Assembly: GCA_013400115.1 (NCBI GenBank)
Contig: VXBP01000263.1
Location: 62,001-126,000 of the forward strand
Direction of reading: 5' to 3'
Origin: Rhinopomastus cyanomelas
Lineage: Eukaryota > Chordata > Aves > Bucerotiformes > Rhinopomastidae
DNA: 64,000 nt
This document shows positions 48,648-61,179 of the stretch, in pieces; position 1 is the stretch's first letter; each line of letters opens with the position of its first letter. The notes beneath the pieces were generated by a model. That model was not told the origin of the DNA. It saw only the letters and a list, made by a program, of their open reading frames with translations, and did no database searches. The translations under genes and the position numbers were made by a program.

Positions 48648-48667
48648 GTGGCGTGATGCGCGCGCTT
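48648..48667. repeat. Alternating GC stretch
   Basis: The bases GGCGTGATGCGCGCGCTTCC include GCGCGCGC, a short alternating purine-pyrimidine run that is rare in this CpG-poor window. It has no evident coding role. Confidence 0.7.
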
Positions 48668-50311
48668 CCCTTGTCTGAGAAAGCACTAAGTACGCTCTGG
48701 GAGAGGGAGTAAAATGATGTTTTTGATGTGGCTGCAGAGTAGGATAAGTCTCTTTACCACGGGTTTAATTATGGTGGTGCAGAGATTCTTATTTTGTAAT
48801 TTCTTTTCCTGAATTGATTTATATTTCTATTTTTGGGGTTCAATTCTGCATACAACCATAAACATTGCAGTGGAAACAAAGCTGGATGATCAAAATGACA
48901 TGGGAGGGGGTCGATCGTGTCAGAGACCCTTTACTAATGTTCTAAAATCAACTGTGGGGGTCAAGTTCACATGACACTGAAAACATCTGCATGGAATGGC
49001 CTTTTCAAAACAAGCTTGATTCATCCAACAGAGGTGCTGCCTCCTAAGATGGAGATCAGAAAATCTCCGCTGGATTGCAACAGATTTTAGCAACACGACT
49101 TTCCACAGCAGGTCACTTTGATTAGGAGACCTTTCAGAGCTAACACCATCCCACCTTTCTTCATACAAAGCAATTGGCACAAGCACCTCTAGTGTCTGCT
49201 TGTTCCCCTTCTTGTATCAGAGCCCACCTCAAAACTCCACATAGGCTTGAACTCTGTAGCATTGTGCATCATCAGTTCTTGTTCAGTTGTACTATGCAAT
49301 CAGACACAAAGGAAATACCCCATATTACTTGGATGTTAGTAAACAGAGTGTTAGTAGCAGCTCTAGTAGCTCTCAGGGGAGGTGCAAAAATGTTTTTCTT
49401 CACTTTGCTACTCAACACTCAAGGTGTTTTCTGAATATTAAAGCAGAGAAAAATGACTTGCCACTCCGAGCTACTTCAAACCTTATTTTAAGGTACTGAG
49501 TAAACCTAGACTCCTCCAAGATCCCAAGGAACCAGCGATCTTGTTCTGAAGTCAGCTAAGCCACTCCCACCAGTGAGTACACTGGTGGTGTCTGGGACTG
49601 CGCAAAATGCAGTCAACATCGGAGCAAATATCCCATGGAGGCAGCCACAGAATCAACAAGCCACTCCACAGCCAGGTCCAGGGAGTGCATTCCTTAGTAC
49701 GGCTTCTACTTTGACCTTTTCCCAACCATTTCAGTGACAGATGGAGCACAGGAGTCATATTCCCTTCGCAGATGAAATATTTCATCTATCAACTTGATCT
49801 TCTGGGTTTTTTTCTCACAGGGTTAGACTCCACCTGAGGCGAAACAGTTCAATGCATGGAGGCTCCTCAGTGAGAGAGACCATATACTCATGTGACACTG
49901 TCAGTATTAATTTTCAATGGTTTAACAACATTTTTAAGTTTAATTTTTCTTTCCTATAGCATTTTCTGTTTGAAGGTATCATACACAGCCTGAACACTGC
50001 CGTTGTGGTAAGTCCCAGAAAGCCAGGTGACCAATTCACACATCAATTATCACTCTTATTAGTTTCTACTTTGATTATGATATCTCAGGACTAGAAGCCA
50101 GTTTGTTAGACACTGAGCAATTGTAGAGTAAAATTTAGTAGAAAATAAATAATAAAATTATTGAGATTAATTCCTCTCTTACTTGAACCATTACCCACTA
50201 TCATGAGCACAGTGTTAAATGCTGCACAGATGTTATTTCTATTCTAAACATTTCTGGGGAAAAACAGACAAAGCAGATAGTAAATAGGAAAACAGCTCTA
50301 CAATTAATTCT

Positions 50312-50446
50312 GCCTCATGAATAGGGAGGCATAGAAAGATTAAATTACTTCATTCAAGGACACACACTCACAAAGTGGTAAGGTTGGAAGCTGAACTTAA
50401 TTTCCTGAGTCCTACTTCAGTACCTTAGCCATAAAGCCATCCATCC
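50312..50446 (-). mobile_element. Probable ancient MIR-type SINE
   Basis: In plus orientation the blocks are GGGAGGCATAGAAAGATTAA, ATTACTTCATTCAAGGACAC, AAAGTGGTAAGGTTGGAAGC, TTCCTGAGTCCTACTTCAGT and CCTTAGCCATAAAGCCATCC. These follow the reverse complement of a MIR: the GAGGCATAGAGAGGTTAAG block, CTTGCCCAAGGTCACAC, AGTGGCAGAGCTGGGA and the tRNA-like GACTCCTAGTCCAGTGCTC end. The match extends over about 135 bases without large gaps. It is the stronger of the two MIR candidates in the window. Confidence 0.7.
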
Positions 50447-51139
50447 TTTCAGCCTACCTGCTTCTATTTAGACTAATTTGTTGAACACCCAATCAAAGGA
50501 GAGCTGTAATAAATGGGCTTAACAACAGCCATTGAGGAATGAAAAAGGGGACAAGAGGAGCCTCCTAAATAAGTTAGAGAGCTAACCATGTATAAAATTA
50601 AATGGTTTAAAACTCTTAGTTGTTTAAATAATATTAAATACACGTACAAGCTTGTGAGGAGTAGGAATATCAAGGGAGAAGAACCTTTCACTAGCGCTGG
50701 TGTTCAAAAGGAAAGAGGAAAAGAACAGAATGCAGACCACAGCAGACAAGACAGGGCTGAGAGAAGGGGAAGAAGAAAGGGAGAGTGGTGGCAGTGGGAC
50801 AATGAATGAGAGTCTGCCTGAGTAATCTGAAAAAAATCCCACCTTCACAAAACATACCACCTGCAGCCACCTTGGCCAAGGGGGCCTGCTCGTGCTTTTC
50901 AAGAGATGTTTGATAGTTCTTCCTGCCTATTACACCTGGGATTACACATCTGTCACTGCAGCAAGATTTCTATTGTGGGCTGAAGCACTTCTTGAAACCA
51001 TTATCTCTTTGCAGAGGAAGGATAGATCTTTACACCTTACGTTTCCTCTCTTCCTAGAGCCATGTTAGGGGGCTTGATGCAACACTGTTAACCACTTGCT
51101 GCAGGCTTTTTAGCTGAATATGTAGAAGAAAAAGGACCA
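50447..51139. other. Unique DNA with a purine-rich tract
   Basis: I see no gene. A purine-rich (GA) stretch at about 50708-50785 drives the 60-92-codon frames seen on the opposite strand, whose serine- and proline-rich translations are low complexity. Confidence 0.5.
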
Positions 51140-51270
51140 TCTTCTCTGGATGCTTTCAAAACCCACTTGTACGTGTCCTTGTGCAAACTGATCTGGGTGA
51201 ACTTGCTCTGGCAGAAAGGTTAAACAAGGTTAAACAAGTCCCTTCCAACCCCCATCATTCTGTGATTCTG
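51140..51270 (+). mobile_element. CR1 3' fragment with a short internal duplication
   Basis: The plus strand reads CTTCTCTGGATGCTTTCAAA, ACCCACTTGTACGTGTCCTT, TGAACTTGCTCTGGCAGAAA and then AAGTCCCTTCCAACCCCCAT with an ATTCTGTGATTCTG end. The words GGTTAAACAA occur twice in tandem at about 51220-51239, where the usual tail has a single GATTGGACTAGATG-like block. It is a 5'-truncated and diverged copy. Confidence 0.85.
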
Positions 51271-51858
51271 CAACAGCACAAGAGACCTCGCTACTGCTTA
51301 GCAAATTTTGGCTGTTTTAACCCTAATGCTAATCTTAAGTCTTCCCCTTGGCAGCTAAGAAATCCAGTATCTGTGGGGAAGAAAGCTTTGTCTCAGACAC
51401 TTTCATAGCTAAGTGAGTTGAAAATGACTGAGTCAGACCATGGGACCTACAACTCTGTCCTTGGCTGAACTGTCTGTCAGACAAAATTTAGTCTGTCAGT
51501 AGAGGATTTACTTTTGCCAGGGTTTGATTGTGGTTAGCAGCTCCTGATTCAACTACCTCCTGTAGTTCAACTGTTCCAAAAGGCATCAAGGATGTTTTGA
51601 TACAGTCAGTCTCATAAAATGAAAGCTTGGGCTCAGCATAAAGCAAGCAGGCAAAATCACCTCTTATCTTTGGGTTGAATTATGAAATGACCTTTTATTT
51701 AAGACATTCACCATAGCCCTCACGAGGATTTTGCACACTAGTTGCAGTAGTATTGAAACTAATCTTTGCTTTCTGATTCATTTGCACTCATTACACTGTT
51801 ACATGCATTAGATGTTGAAAGAGTTCCCGAGTTCCTACAGAGAGAGAAGATACCACTG
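51271..51858. other. Unique non-coding DNA
   Basis: I see no gene or recognisable repeat between two CR1 copies. Confidence 0.5.
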
Positions 51859-52226
51859 AATCAGAGAATCACAGAAAGTTAATGATTGGAAGGAATGTCA
51901 AAAGATCATCTAGTTTAACCCCTTGCCACTGCAGGATCACCTAGACCAAGTTGCACAGGAACATGTCCAGGCAGGTTTTAAATGTCTCCAGAGAAGGAGG
52001 CTCCAGAACCTCCCTGGGCAGCCCATTCCATTGCTCTGTCACCCTCACTGAGAAGAAGTTCCTTCTCATATTTATGTGGAACCTCCTATCTAATGGCTCA
52101 GACCTGTTGCCCCTTGTCCTTTCATTAGATGCCACTGAGCAGAGCCTGGCTCCATCCTCCTCACACATTTATAAACGTTAATGAGGCTGCCTCTCAGTCT
52201 CCTTTTCTCCAAGCTAAAGAGACCTA
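51859..52226 (-). mobile_element. Young CR1 LINE with ORF2 C-terminus
   Basis: A 75-codon minus-strand frame (52168-51941) holds the ORF2 end: CEEDGARLCSVASNERTRGN, RRFHINMRRNFFSVRVTEQW, NGLPREVLEPPSLETFKTCL and a single FLCDLV before the stop. Upstream CR1 sequence continues to CCTTTTCTCCAAGCTAAAGA and then stops. The tail has the GATGATCTTTTGACATTCC block and the ATTCTCTGATTC end. It serves as a useful control for the duplicated FLCDLV in the copy at 7737-8246. Confidence 0.95.
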
Positions 52227-53042
52227 AACATAAATAAAATTTACAGAGCAATTGTGGTCAGATTTAATATTACTCAGCTGCTATTTGTTAAAACATACAC
52301 AGAGCAGAAAATTGCTGCCTCTGAGCTGACAACCTAGAAAAGTGGCCTTCAGGTATTTGATTCAGCAGTCAAAAATCCCACAAAGGAAACTTACAGCTAT
52401 TAAGGAAAACTTTGATATCTTCATTCTAACTTGTATTCTTGAATATCTCTGAGATCCAACTTCAAATCTAATCGTCCAAAGGACAAATGGAAATTACTAG
52501 ACAGGATGAATGTTTCCTCATGCTATGAATATTCTAAAAGATTATTATAGAGGCTGCTTTGCTTTTTTTTTTTTTACATTCTTTTCTATTAATTGAAGTA
52601 ACTTCAAACTTCACTATTTCACATCCATATTTTTCCAGTAACTTCCATTCTTCTTTAGCACATGCAATACATTTTTCTTCACACTGTGGTCTTCTTGAAA
52701 GCAGGGTGTCCAATCACTGTAACCACATGTGCTCAGTTTCTGAAGTGCACAGGGAAGCAGCACAGATGTTTTCCTGCCTAGGAGGCAACAACCACTAAAC
52801 TGCCTGTTGCCTATTACAATTTTGTTCTTGTACAGTGCTGTCTGTTGCTGATTACAGGCAATGCCTCTCTAGAAAATCAGAAATAACCAAAGCACGAGGC
52901 CCTTCTTTGTCTCTCAGTCAAGTTTTGCCTCCAGAAGAAGCAAGACAGATTCTACAAACTTGTTCATATGAGCAATCTTTACTTGGACAAATGTTCACTT
53001 CTGCAGCCCAAAAAAACCCAAGCAGATCATAGGATCCACCAA
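52227..53042. other. Unique non-coding DNA
   Basis: I see no gene. A T tract lies at about 52564-52576. Frames at 52559-52798 and 52835-53032 have no recognisable domain. Confidence 0.5.
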
Positions 53043-53610
53043 GTGTGGCCAGCAGAGCAAGAGAAGGAATTCTCCCCCTATACTCTGCTCTTGGGAGATC
53101 CCACCTCAAATCCTGCATCCAGCCTTGGTGCTCACAACAGGACATGGAACTGTTGGAGTGAGTCCAGAGGAAGTCATAACTGTTTAAGGTCTGGAGCACC
53201 TTTGCTGTGAGGATAGGCTGAGGCAGCTGGGCTTGTTCAGCCTAGGGAAGAGAAGTTTCCAGGAGGACCTTATGGCTGCCATCCAATACCTGAAGGAAAC
53301 CTCCAGGAAGGCTTCAGAGGGACCTTCCCCAAGGGAATCTAGCCAGAGGACAAAGGAAAATGGTGTAAAACTGAAGGAGAGGAGATTTAGATTGGATCTT
53401 ACGGAGAAGTTCTTCAGTGCAAGAGTGGAAAGACTCTGGAATCAATTACCTGGAGAGGCTGTGGCTGCCCCCTCCCTGGAGGTGATCAAGGCCAGCTTGG
53501 GTGAGGTCTTGAGCAACCAATTCTGGTTGAGAGGTGTTGCTGCCCAGGGCAGGGGGTTGGAGTAAATGAGCTCTGAGGTCCCTTCCAATCTCAGCCAGTC
53601 TGTGATTCTG
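53043..53610 (+). mobile_element. Older CR1 LINE, 5'-truncated, ORF2 C-terminus partly open
   Basis: The plus strand starts with the GGAATTCTCCCCCTATACTC block and runs through ACATGGAACTGTTGGAGTGA, TCTGGAGCACCTTTGCTGTG and GGCTGAGGCAGCTGGGCTTG to a GGAGTAAATGAGCTCTGAGG tail and TCTGTGATTCTG end. A 110-codon frame (53233-53565) preserves DLMAAIQYLKETSRKA, RRFRLDLTEKFFSARVERLW, NQLPGEAVAAPSLEVIKASL. This tail type differs from the GATGATCTTTCG copies, and the sequence is more diverged, so it is an older subfamily. Confidence 0.93.
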
Positions 53611-53928
53611 ATAATGTCAGTTATTTCAATTATAAAGCCAGGACCTACTCAGTTTCAATGTTTTACAGTACTGAACCTACTAAAGAAATGACAGTGATGT
53701 GCAACCATCAACCTCTATGTGTTAAGGGCCTTAAAATCCTTTGAATGCATTAGCTCAGCTGTAAGGCTTCCACTGCCACTAATCAGTGCTTCAATGCACT
53801 TTTCCTGAGAGAAGGGACCAAGTCAAGCAAGCTCCTTTAAAATTGTTTTTAAAAGAATATATATGCAATTATATATACTTTTGGGGCTCAGAAAGTATTC
53901 ATGGACAGTTGTAGTCTGCAGGTAATAG
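53611..53928. other. Spacer between two CR1 copies
   Basis: No gene is seen. A short alternating ATATATATGCAATTATATATA patch lies at about 53858-53880. Confidence 0.5.
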
Positions 53929-54151
53929 AAGGTTCCACATCAACCTGAGAAGGAACTTCTTCACAGTAAGGGTGATGGAGCACTGGAACAGGCTGCCCAG
54001 GGTGGTTGTGGAGTCTCCTTCACTGGAGACGTTCAAGACCTGCCTGGATGTGTTCCTGTGTGACATGGTCTAGGTGATCCTGCAGTTGCAGGGGGATTGG
54101 ACTAGATGATCTTTCGAGGTCCTTTCCAATCCCTCATGATTCTATGATTCT
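53929..54151 (+). mobile_element. Young CR1 3' fragment
   Basis: The plus strand shows GAAGGTTCCACATCAACCTG, AGAAGGAACTTCTTCACAGT, GAGCACTGGAACAGGCTGCC, GACGTTCAAGACCTGCCTGG, the GATGATCTTTCGAGGTCC block and two ATTCTATGATTC ends. It starts within the last part of ORF2 and is otherwise tail. It belongs to the same subfamily as 29421-29894. Confidence 0.95.
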
Positions 54152-57100
54152 AATCTTACACAGAGAAAGAAAAACCTTCTGAATAGTTTACACTGCAATC
54201 TGCTTGATTTACAACCTTCTGTTCTGTCACTGTGAGAGACAGTACAGGGCATAGAATCCTCAAATTAAATCTCCTTTAAGGAAAGAAAAAAAATTACTAA
54301 GCTCCAAAGTCCGGGCAGGACCTAAATACCTAAATCCCAGGACCTCCAAGAAAGAAAACAAAAGACAGAGCAGAAAACAAAAGAGAGAGCTCTTACAGGT
54401 GTTTCAAACTGACTATTTCTGTCTGAGTTACCCAGATGTGGGCCCCATTGTGGGTTGTGGCAAGTGCCAAGCAGATACAGAACAAGACTCCCCAGACCAA
54501 GGACCTCGCAACTGAAGTACAAAACAGGAGGAAAAAAACCCCGTCTGGATAGAAATGAACACTGAAGTCCAAGGAAACAAAACCACTGTGTTAGCCAGGG
54601 CAGGACCTGGCACTGCAGCAAGGCTGGCTATTGTTAAATTTCAACTAGCAAAGGAGAGTTTGAAGGATCACAGAGGAGGAGGAGAGGAATGCATCTTTCT
54701 AGATGTTTACAAGGAGCCTTTGTCAAGCACAGAAGAAAGCACACAGACAGTCTGCTTCTACACCTCACAATGAGCTCATGGATGCTGGTATCACTGGCCA
54801 TTGTTTGAAAACATCATATTGGAAAATTTCCACCAGTTCTGAAGAAAAATGCTTAGACGTTTGCTTAGACTCTTATACCAGCAAAAAAAACCTCACTGAA
54901 CAAGCAAAGTGTTAACCAGAAGATGGAATGAGTAAAGACCCCCAGGTGATGTATCCTAACTTTGAGAAAAGAATCCCTTTCCAGGAATCTGGAGACATGT
55001 AATGCAAACATGGCTCTGTTGAAAAAACCCAACAACTGCAGTTTAAGCTCTTAAAATCCTACTGTTTAGCAGGAGAGGAACTCCTGAATATTCATTATCT
55101 TTTTGAACTAGAATGAGTACTGGAAAATGAAAAAGCAGGAGATGTCAGAAACAGGGAAAAGAGCCAGGCATCCCCTGTGTGAAACATATGTGCTAGATTT
55201 GTTGAAAAATGAGGAGAAAGAAGTTCTTCAGATTACAGCACATAGGTAAGCTCTTTACAAATACAAAACTCACACTGAGGACTTTGCCTTTCCTGCCGTC
55301 TATTCTTCAAGATAAACTCAGGCATTAATTACCTAAATGACCCTGCTGCTAACCACTGTGAGCAGAACATAGGGTGCAGAGTTCCTCCTCCACTGGGGAA
55401 GGCAGAAATTTGGCCTTCGGGAAGCTTCTGACTGCAGTCAGCTATTGATATCAGTTACTGTTGTCTGTACAGAGCAGTTATTCACACTGAACAAGTGTTA
55501 AATGAAGATATCTGCTGTTTATGGGGATGAACAATAGAGAAAATAGCCATGAATACAGGAGAATTGTTTGTTATACCAGAAGAGGCAGCTTTCTGGAGGT
55601 GTTCTATTGCCTGAGAGACTGTAAAGGTCATACCTTTCTTTCAGCAGAAGGCTCAGCTGCTGGTGTGGGCTCTTTTCAGACCTCTCCTACAGACCAAATT
55701 CTTAAGGATCAACTGCCAAGGATCAGCGTTAGAAATGATGTTTATAAAAGCCTCCTCTCCAAATGCAAAGGCATAGGAGACAAAAATCAAGGGAACTGTT
55801 GGAGGGAAGGAACACAGTACAAGGTGCTGGCGAGGGTGCTGAGAAACAAGACAGCTAGGAAGGACTTTTCTCATACAATACATTTGGCTTGTATGCAAGG
55901 TCTCGCTGTCCAGATGTGGCTTCCACTGACCATTTTCCTCAAGGTGCAACATTTCTGGAGCCTGTTCCTAATTACTGTAGAATGATTTCTATTCAAACAA
56001 GACACACAAAGGAGACAGCCCAAACCAAAAAGCGCCCAAGGTACAGATTTTTGTCTGGTTTTGAAGCACTTTGAAATACTTTCACTGTTAGACTGCTTTT
56101 CTAAGGAATATCCAGTTCCCACATTTAAAATCTACTTATGTTTTCCATGCATAGTAACAGCTTCATTTAAGAGCTCTGATGAAGGAAACAAGGATCTCCC
56201 ATCATATGTATTGCAGAGACAGTATTGCTTATCTAAAGACTGGCAGATGAACTGAGAGTAATCTGAACTCCTTTATCAGAACTGTAGGTACGTGGGACTA
56301 GAGGTGGCCTTCACATTGACAACGTCAGTAACACATTGCTCAACGTACCCCATAATTTGTACTGCAATTTTAAATGAATGTATTTATGAGGGACAAAAGA
56401 CGAGCACTCGATATTTCGTTGGAAAGTAATTATTTTTTGCATTATAATTATTTGGACTGGAGGACCGAGTTCTGCTATAGCCTCTCTCCCTTCCTTGGGC
56501 ATTCTGATTATCTGTAGGAAGTGGGACATGGGTGTTTTAAAGGAGATGTGTTTAGGTTCTGCTGAAATACTATGACAGCCTTCATAATTATTCACTTTCA
56601 AAGCTCTTCCAGAATATTCTGTAAAGAAGCATCAAATATTTCATACTATTATGGCAGAAAATTAAAAGTGTTCCATTTCACGCTTAATTTATTTTGTAAT
56701 TATAAATACGTTTGTAAACAGTATCACTGTTTGGCTTTGTCTTGTGCCTGTTTATGCTTTTGAACTATTTGAGTTATAACATGTTTTCAGTTAAATGTTG
56801 TAACTGTTCTTGGGGATGACTGGCTGGATGGGCTCATCGTGAAGTAAATTTTTGTGTTCATTACATCCACCTGCCAGTAAGGGATGTTTTTGAGAAACAG
56901 AACATAGTCTGGCAATTTCTAAATTGCATAACAGAAATAATCATTTATCACTGGAACAATTTCATACTGATTTTACTGTAGCAATAGTATTTTCAGAAAA
57001 ATCAGGAAGACAGTTTTCATATTTTTTGTATCAAACTTAAGCCAGCAGATAAGTGACTTCTCACAAAGTCATATTTTACTGCTCTCTATCTGAAAACAAG

Positions 57101-58815
57101 AGCTTTCTCCTGGAGTGAGTACTTTGGCTTTCTGTGCTCCTTTTGGAGCTTCACAAACACTTGCAGTATTTGGGTTGGTATTGAAACACTCGTACTACCA
57201 AAATGAAAGAGTGTGAATTCATCAGCAATTCACAATTCATTGTGTTTTACAAGAGCATCTTCTGTCCTGCTCCATTGAAGCAGTACATCCCTCTCCTCAA
57301 AGCATGAGTAAGTGCTGCCCATACAGCTATATGCAAGTTAATCATCAAAAGGGCTTTCTTACTTATATATGCAAAACATACATGTTATTAGAAATACATT
57401 CTGAAAAATAGTCTCTCTTCTGCGAGTCCCTCTTGGCATCCACATTCACGTCATGTCCTCTAGTATTTCTAGCACAAAGCAGTACTCTGTGTAATTTCAC
57501 ATTGGGAGGGTTGGTAAGAACTTTACCCCCAGCACCCACAACAACTGCAGACTGGCAGAACAGACAGATATTGGAACTTCAACACCAGCAGAAACATGAG
57601 TAAGTATTTGCAAGAGATCAGAGAGTCCATGGTTCAGTGACAAGCATTAGGAAGAAAGGGGTTTGTGTAGAAGAGAAGTAGTTCAGTTTATATGGCCTTA
57701 CATACAAATTCACCTGGTTTGGTATTTTAGCTTGGTTGGGCGAATAAAAAGGTTCAGGGAGTCAGCTCCTTTCCACCATTAAATAATTTATCAGCACAAC
57801 TGCAAAACAGACTCTAAGGCTCTTCCATCACTGTACGCCGAGTTGAAAAGGAAAGCCCACTACACTGTATTTACGCAGTGCGGTTACCCTTGCTGAGAAC
57901 GGGCCTCTGTTATGAATACAGATTTAACCATCACTCTAGGTAGGTGCTTATGAAGAAGATTCAGCACTGTGGCAATTTCTCATTGAAGTCTTGTCAGGAC
58001 TGTGTAATCCTGAAGTTACGCTTTGTGTAAGGGAGAGAGTAAGCTAGTTGTTACTTAAATCATTCAAAACATCAGCTGCACAGAGCAATCCTACCTGCAG
58101 ATAGGAATTCCCTTACAGCCCTCCTCCTCCCAGCAAATTTTTCTCCTAAAAATCTCAGGAAGTGACTGTGTAAATCTATACTGAAATATATATTTGACAG
58201 CAGTCTGTAGTAACAAGAAGACAGTGCACAGGCACACAAATAAAGACCGTGAGGGCAAAATTTCAGAGAGAGGTGGAAGTACTTTTTGTGGAAACATTAC
58301 CCACAAGTTTTTTAAAAAATGTATCTTACAAATGTTGTCCTTGATTTTCAAAGGAACACTTTATTGAAAGTAATGTAACTAAGTTTTTTTCAGATTTACT
58401 TCTTTCTGTAATCACAGTAGGGTTAAATATCTTTATTTTATACTGGTATTTTTCAATACACACACACACAACTGGTTTCGATTGCCAAGTTCCAGTCTGT
58501 GTTCTCTATAGTTTGTGTTTTAACTTCAGTTAATGTTTTAGTTCTTTTTTTTCTTGGCACCATTATTACACCTTCTGATCTCATGACTATCTGTTGAAAA
58601 CTGTTCTGTAATCTAGACTGAGGAAAACCCCAGCCAATTCTAAGATGAAAAGTTTGCATTTTATGTCATCCTGGTGCAGTGTGGTAAAAGATTGCAGTCT
58701 GAGAACTTGTTATTCTAGAATATCATTAAATGTTCTTCAAGTAAGTGTTCTTCATTTAAAATTTCCTATAATATTTTCATTGAAAATAATTGCAAAAAGT
58801 ATTCCTGAGCACACC
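54152..58815. other. Unique non-coding DNA
   Basis: I find no supportable gene. The longest frame, 55521-55985 plus (154 codons), has no recognisable domain, and a 99-codon frame runs against it on the minus strand (55952-55653), as expected for chance frames in a locally stop-poor region. A short (CA)n at about 58458-58471 is the main simple repeat. Confidence 0.5.
58458..58471. repeat. Short (CA)n microsatellite
   Basis: About seven CA units. Too short to be strongly variable. Confidence 0.9.
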
Positions 58816-58925
58816 ATCACAGAGTCTTTGAGGCTGGAAAAGGCACAAAGTGACACCTCCAATCTTTTCTCAGTCATCTCGAGGAATGGTGACACCACCT
58901 GCCTGGGCAGTCCCACAGCACATTG
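58816..58925 (-). mobile_element. Highly decayed CR1 fragment with internal deletion
   Basis: In plus orientation it keeps ATCACAGAGTCTTTGAGGCT, GGAAAAGGCACAAAGTGACA, then jumps to GGAATGGTGACACCACCTGC and CTGGGCAGTCCCACAGCACA. Normal CR1 tails have some 80-100 additional bases between these blocks, so an internal deletion has occurred. Opposite-strand frames covering it (58645-58938 and 58934-58752) are not genes. Confidence 0.7.
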
Positions 58926-61179
58926 CTGTATCAAATAATCCCACTAGTTTAGATGAGGCAAATTGCTTAGACTTCCTCATGAAGTCCAATCACAATTATC
59001 ATTACCTTCATCAATTTTCTTTAGCAAGATGTGCTTACCCTCTGTTCATAAGTTATTACTCTGAAGGAAAAAAAAACCCAACCCTAAAACCCCACAAGAA
59101 TCTAAAACTGGAGTTCAGACAGAGGCTTTAGGTAACTGATTATGGAAGTAACAGTAGACTGGATAAAGGGAAAGGATTTGAAAGCATAATGAGCAAGTCA
59201 TGTAGGAAGGCAGATACAGCAGAGCTCCTCTTCTCTTTTGTATTTATTTTCACCCTTCTGTGAACTGTAAACAGAGCAGTTCTAAAACAGTCCACGTCAA
59301 AGTTTGTCTACAGAAATAACAAACACATCTATCAGCTCTGCCTATGTGTATTTATCTCGTGCATATACAAACAAAAGCAATTAAAGGAAAAAGGCTATTT
59401 TATCAGATAATTTACTTGCAACAGAGGATTCCACTAACTCCTTAAAAAGTTCAAGTGATTCTAAATTTTGAATCAATGAAATATGCAAAGAACACACAAG
59501 CTTTCTCTGTGGTGCCACAGTACTCAGCACATAGGATCCTGGTGCAAGACTAACAGCTTTTACTTTTGTCATGCTTTTCCTTTCCTCTCTTCAAAAGAAC
59601 AGATTTACTTTTAAAAATCCTAACAGAATGGAACCAGCATTAACAACAATCTTTCTACACAGCCATAAGGAAAATTCTTTGCTATACTACGTTTACCACA
59701 ATAGTTTAAACTTTTAAAAGCACAATATTTTAAACAACTTTCATTGAAGTGGAAATGCTGGGAATGATTTCAGTAAAGCAGAAAAAAATCATATCTCTAT
59801 ATTGTGGCAAATTACAGCAGTGGGTTGACATGGTTAGGATAACAACAAGAAGTTGAAGGCAAGCCCAGTAGATCAGGTACTGCAAACCTGAAAGCAGGAA
59901 AAGGGAAAGCTATGCATCAAGCAAATTGCTTTCAATAACAGTCTAACACGTCCCCTTCTTAACATCAAATTTCAGCATCCCACGATCTTTGTGTGGTCCA
60001 CTTTAACCACAGAGTTACTATTTCAAAGTTTTCTACCTCCAAAGGTATCATCTGGCATCTAATTGCCAACTTGGGGCTTATGCTGGACTACAGAGAACTG
60101 GTAGTATCTGGAATCTCGACAGATCTCACAACAAGAGAGAAATGTACTGCTGCTTCCAGACACTGTTTTCTTAGCAAATGCTCAGAAGATTATTTGAAAT
60201 TCTGGACCAAAATTTGGCCCTGTAGCCAAAATGATGGGATGTGCCAAACAGAAGTGTTAGCTTGCTAAGACCTGCAGACTTGATTCCATACACAGGACGT
60301 TCAGCTAACCTGAAACGCTACGTCCTGTCACACAAGAGTCTTGATACTTAAATTTCTCATTAAACAAAATGTGAATTATAGATTTCACACATCGCTGGGC
60401 AGCACAAACCCCACAAACTGCCCCTGACTATGAGCACTCTGTTCAAAATATAGACACTGTTTCAACAGATTGATTGAGAGAGGGTCTAGGTTTGTTTTCC
60501 CTGTATCATCCAAGTAGAAGATTGTTTTAAAATCCTTTGAGCTGTTCATTTTGAATGATTTTTGTTGTGAGACATTAATTTACAGGGTTACAGTCTTTGC
60601 AGAAATGATAGATCTCTAAAGACTTTCTGCACAGTGAATAATGAACTTTGTCAGCCACCTTAACACTCACAATGATTTTGTTTCCTGAGTGAGGCAAACA
60701 GTGGTCTTATCTCTGCGCTGAGGTCAAATGACTTCTGATTGTAAGTGGAAAAAGTAAAAGACATAAAACTTCCCCTTTCTATTGCATAAGAACATGGGAT
60801 AAGCCTGTATTGCTGCTTCCTGTGCAGGAGCACAGTTCAATCTTATTTCTTGAGCAGTAGCTTTTTAGAATTATAAACGGGGGACACTGCAGACTTTATC
60901 TCTCAATACAGTAAAAACTATGATTTGGGGACAGCTTTTTTTGTTTCATCCTAAAGTTTCCTTCATTAAATCCTCTGCATCAATGCAAAGCAAACAGAAC
61001 ACAATTTATATGTCTCTGACACAGGAATGCTTCAAGGAATTTGATGGTTGTAGTAAAACTAAATCTGTGGCACTGGCTTAAACTCAGCAATAGGCAAAAA
61101 GCTGAACAGCTCTGATTGACCAGACGTGTTATCCTAAATTAAAATCAGCAGACCGAATGGCTGAAGCTAACATCTGTCG
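58926..61179. other. Unique non-coding DNA
   Basis: I see no gene or recognisable repeat in about 2.2 kb. The longest frame (59993-60268, 91 codons) has no recognisable domain. Confidence 0.5.

Larger units (their letters stand above)
39607..50311. other. Long repeat-poor non-coding stretch
   Basis: Over about 10.7 kb I recognise no CR1, LTR or gene. All frames are 60-95 codons (the longest is 43234-43521), occur on both strands and have no recognisable domain. Low-complexity features are a C/T tract at 42131-42150, a T tract at about 44664-44676, an alternating ATGTACATACATAC patch near 44043 and a T tract near 46860. Lack of recent insertions over this length is compatible with a regulatory desert, but no specific element can be named. 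Confidence 0.5.

Noticed and set aside
55521..55985. 154-codon plus-strand open reading frame
   Set aside because: No recognisable domain and no similarity that I recognise; it is overlapped by a 99-codon frame on the other strand. Not supported without conservation or RNA evidence.
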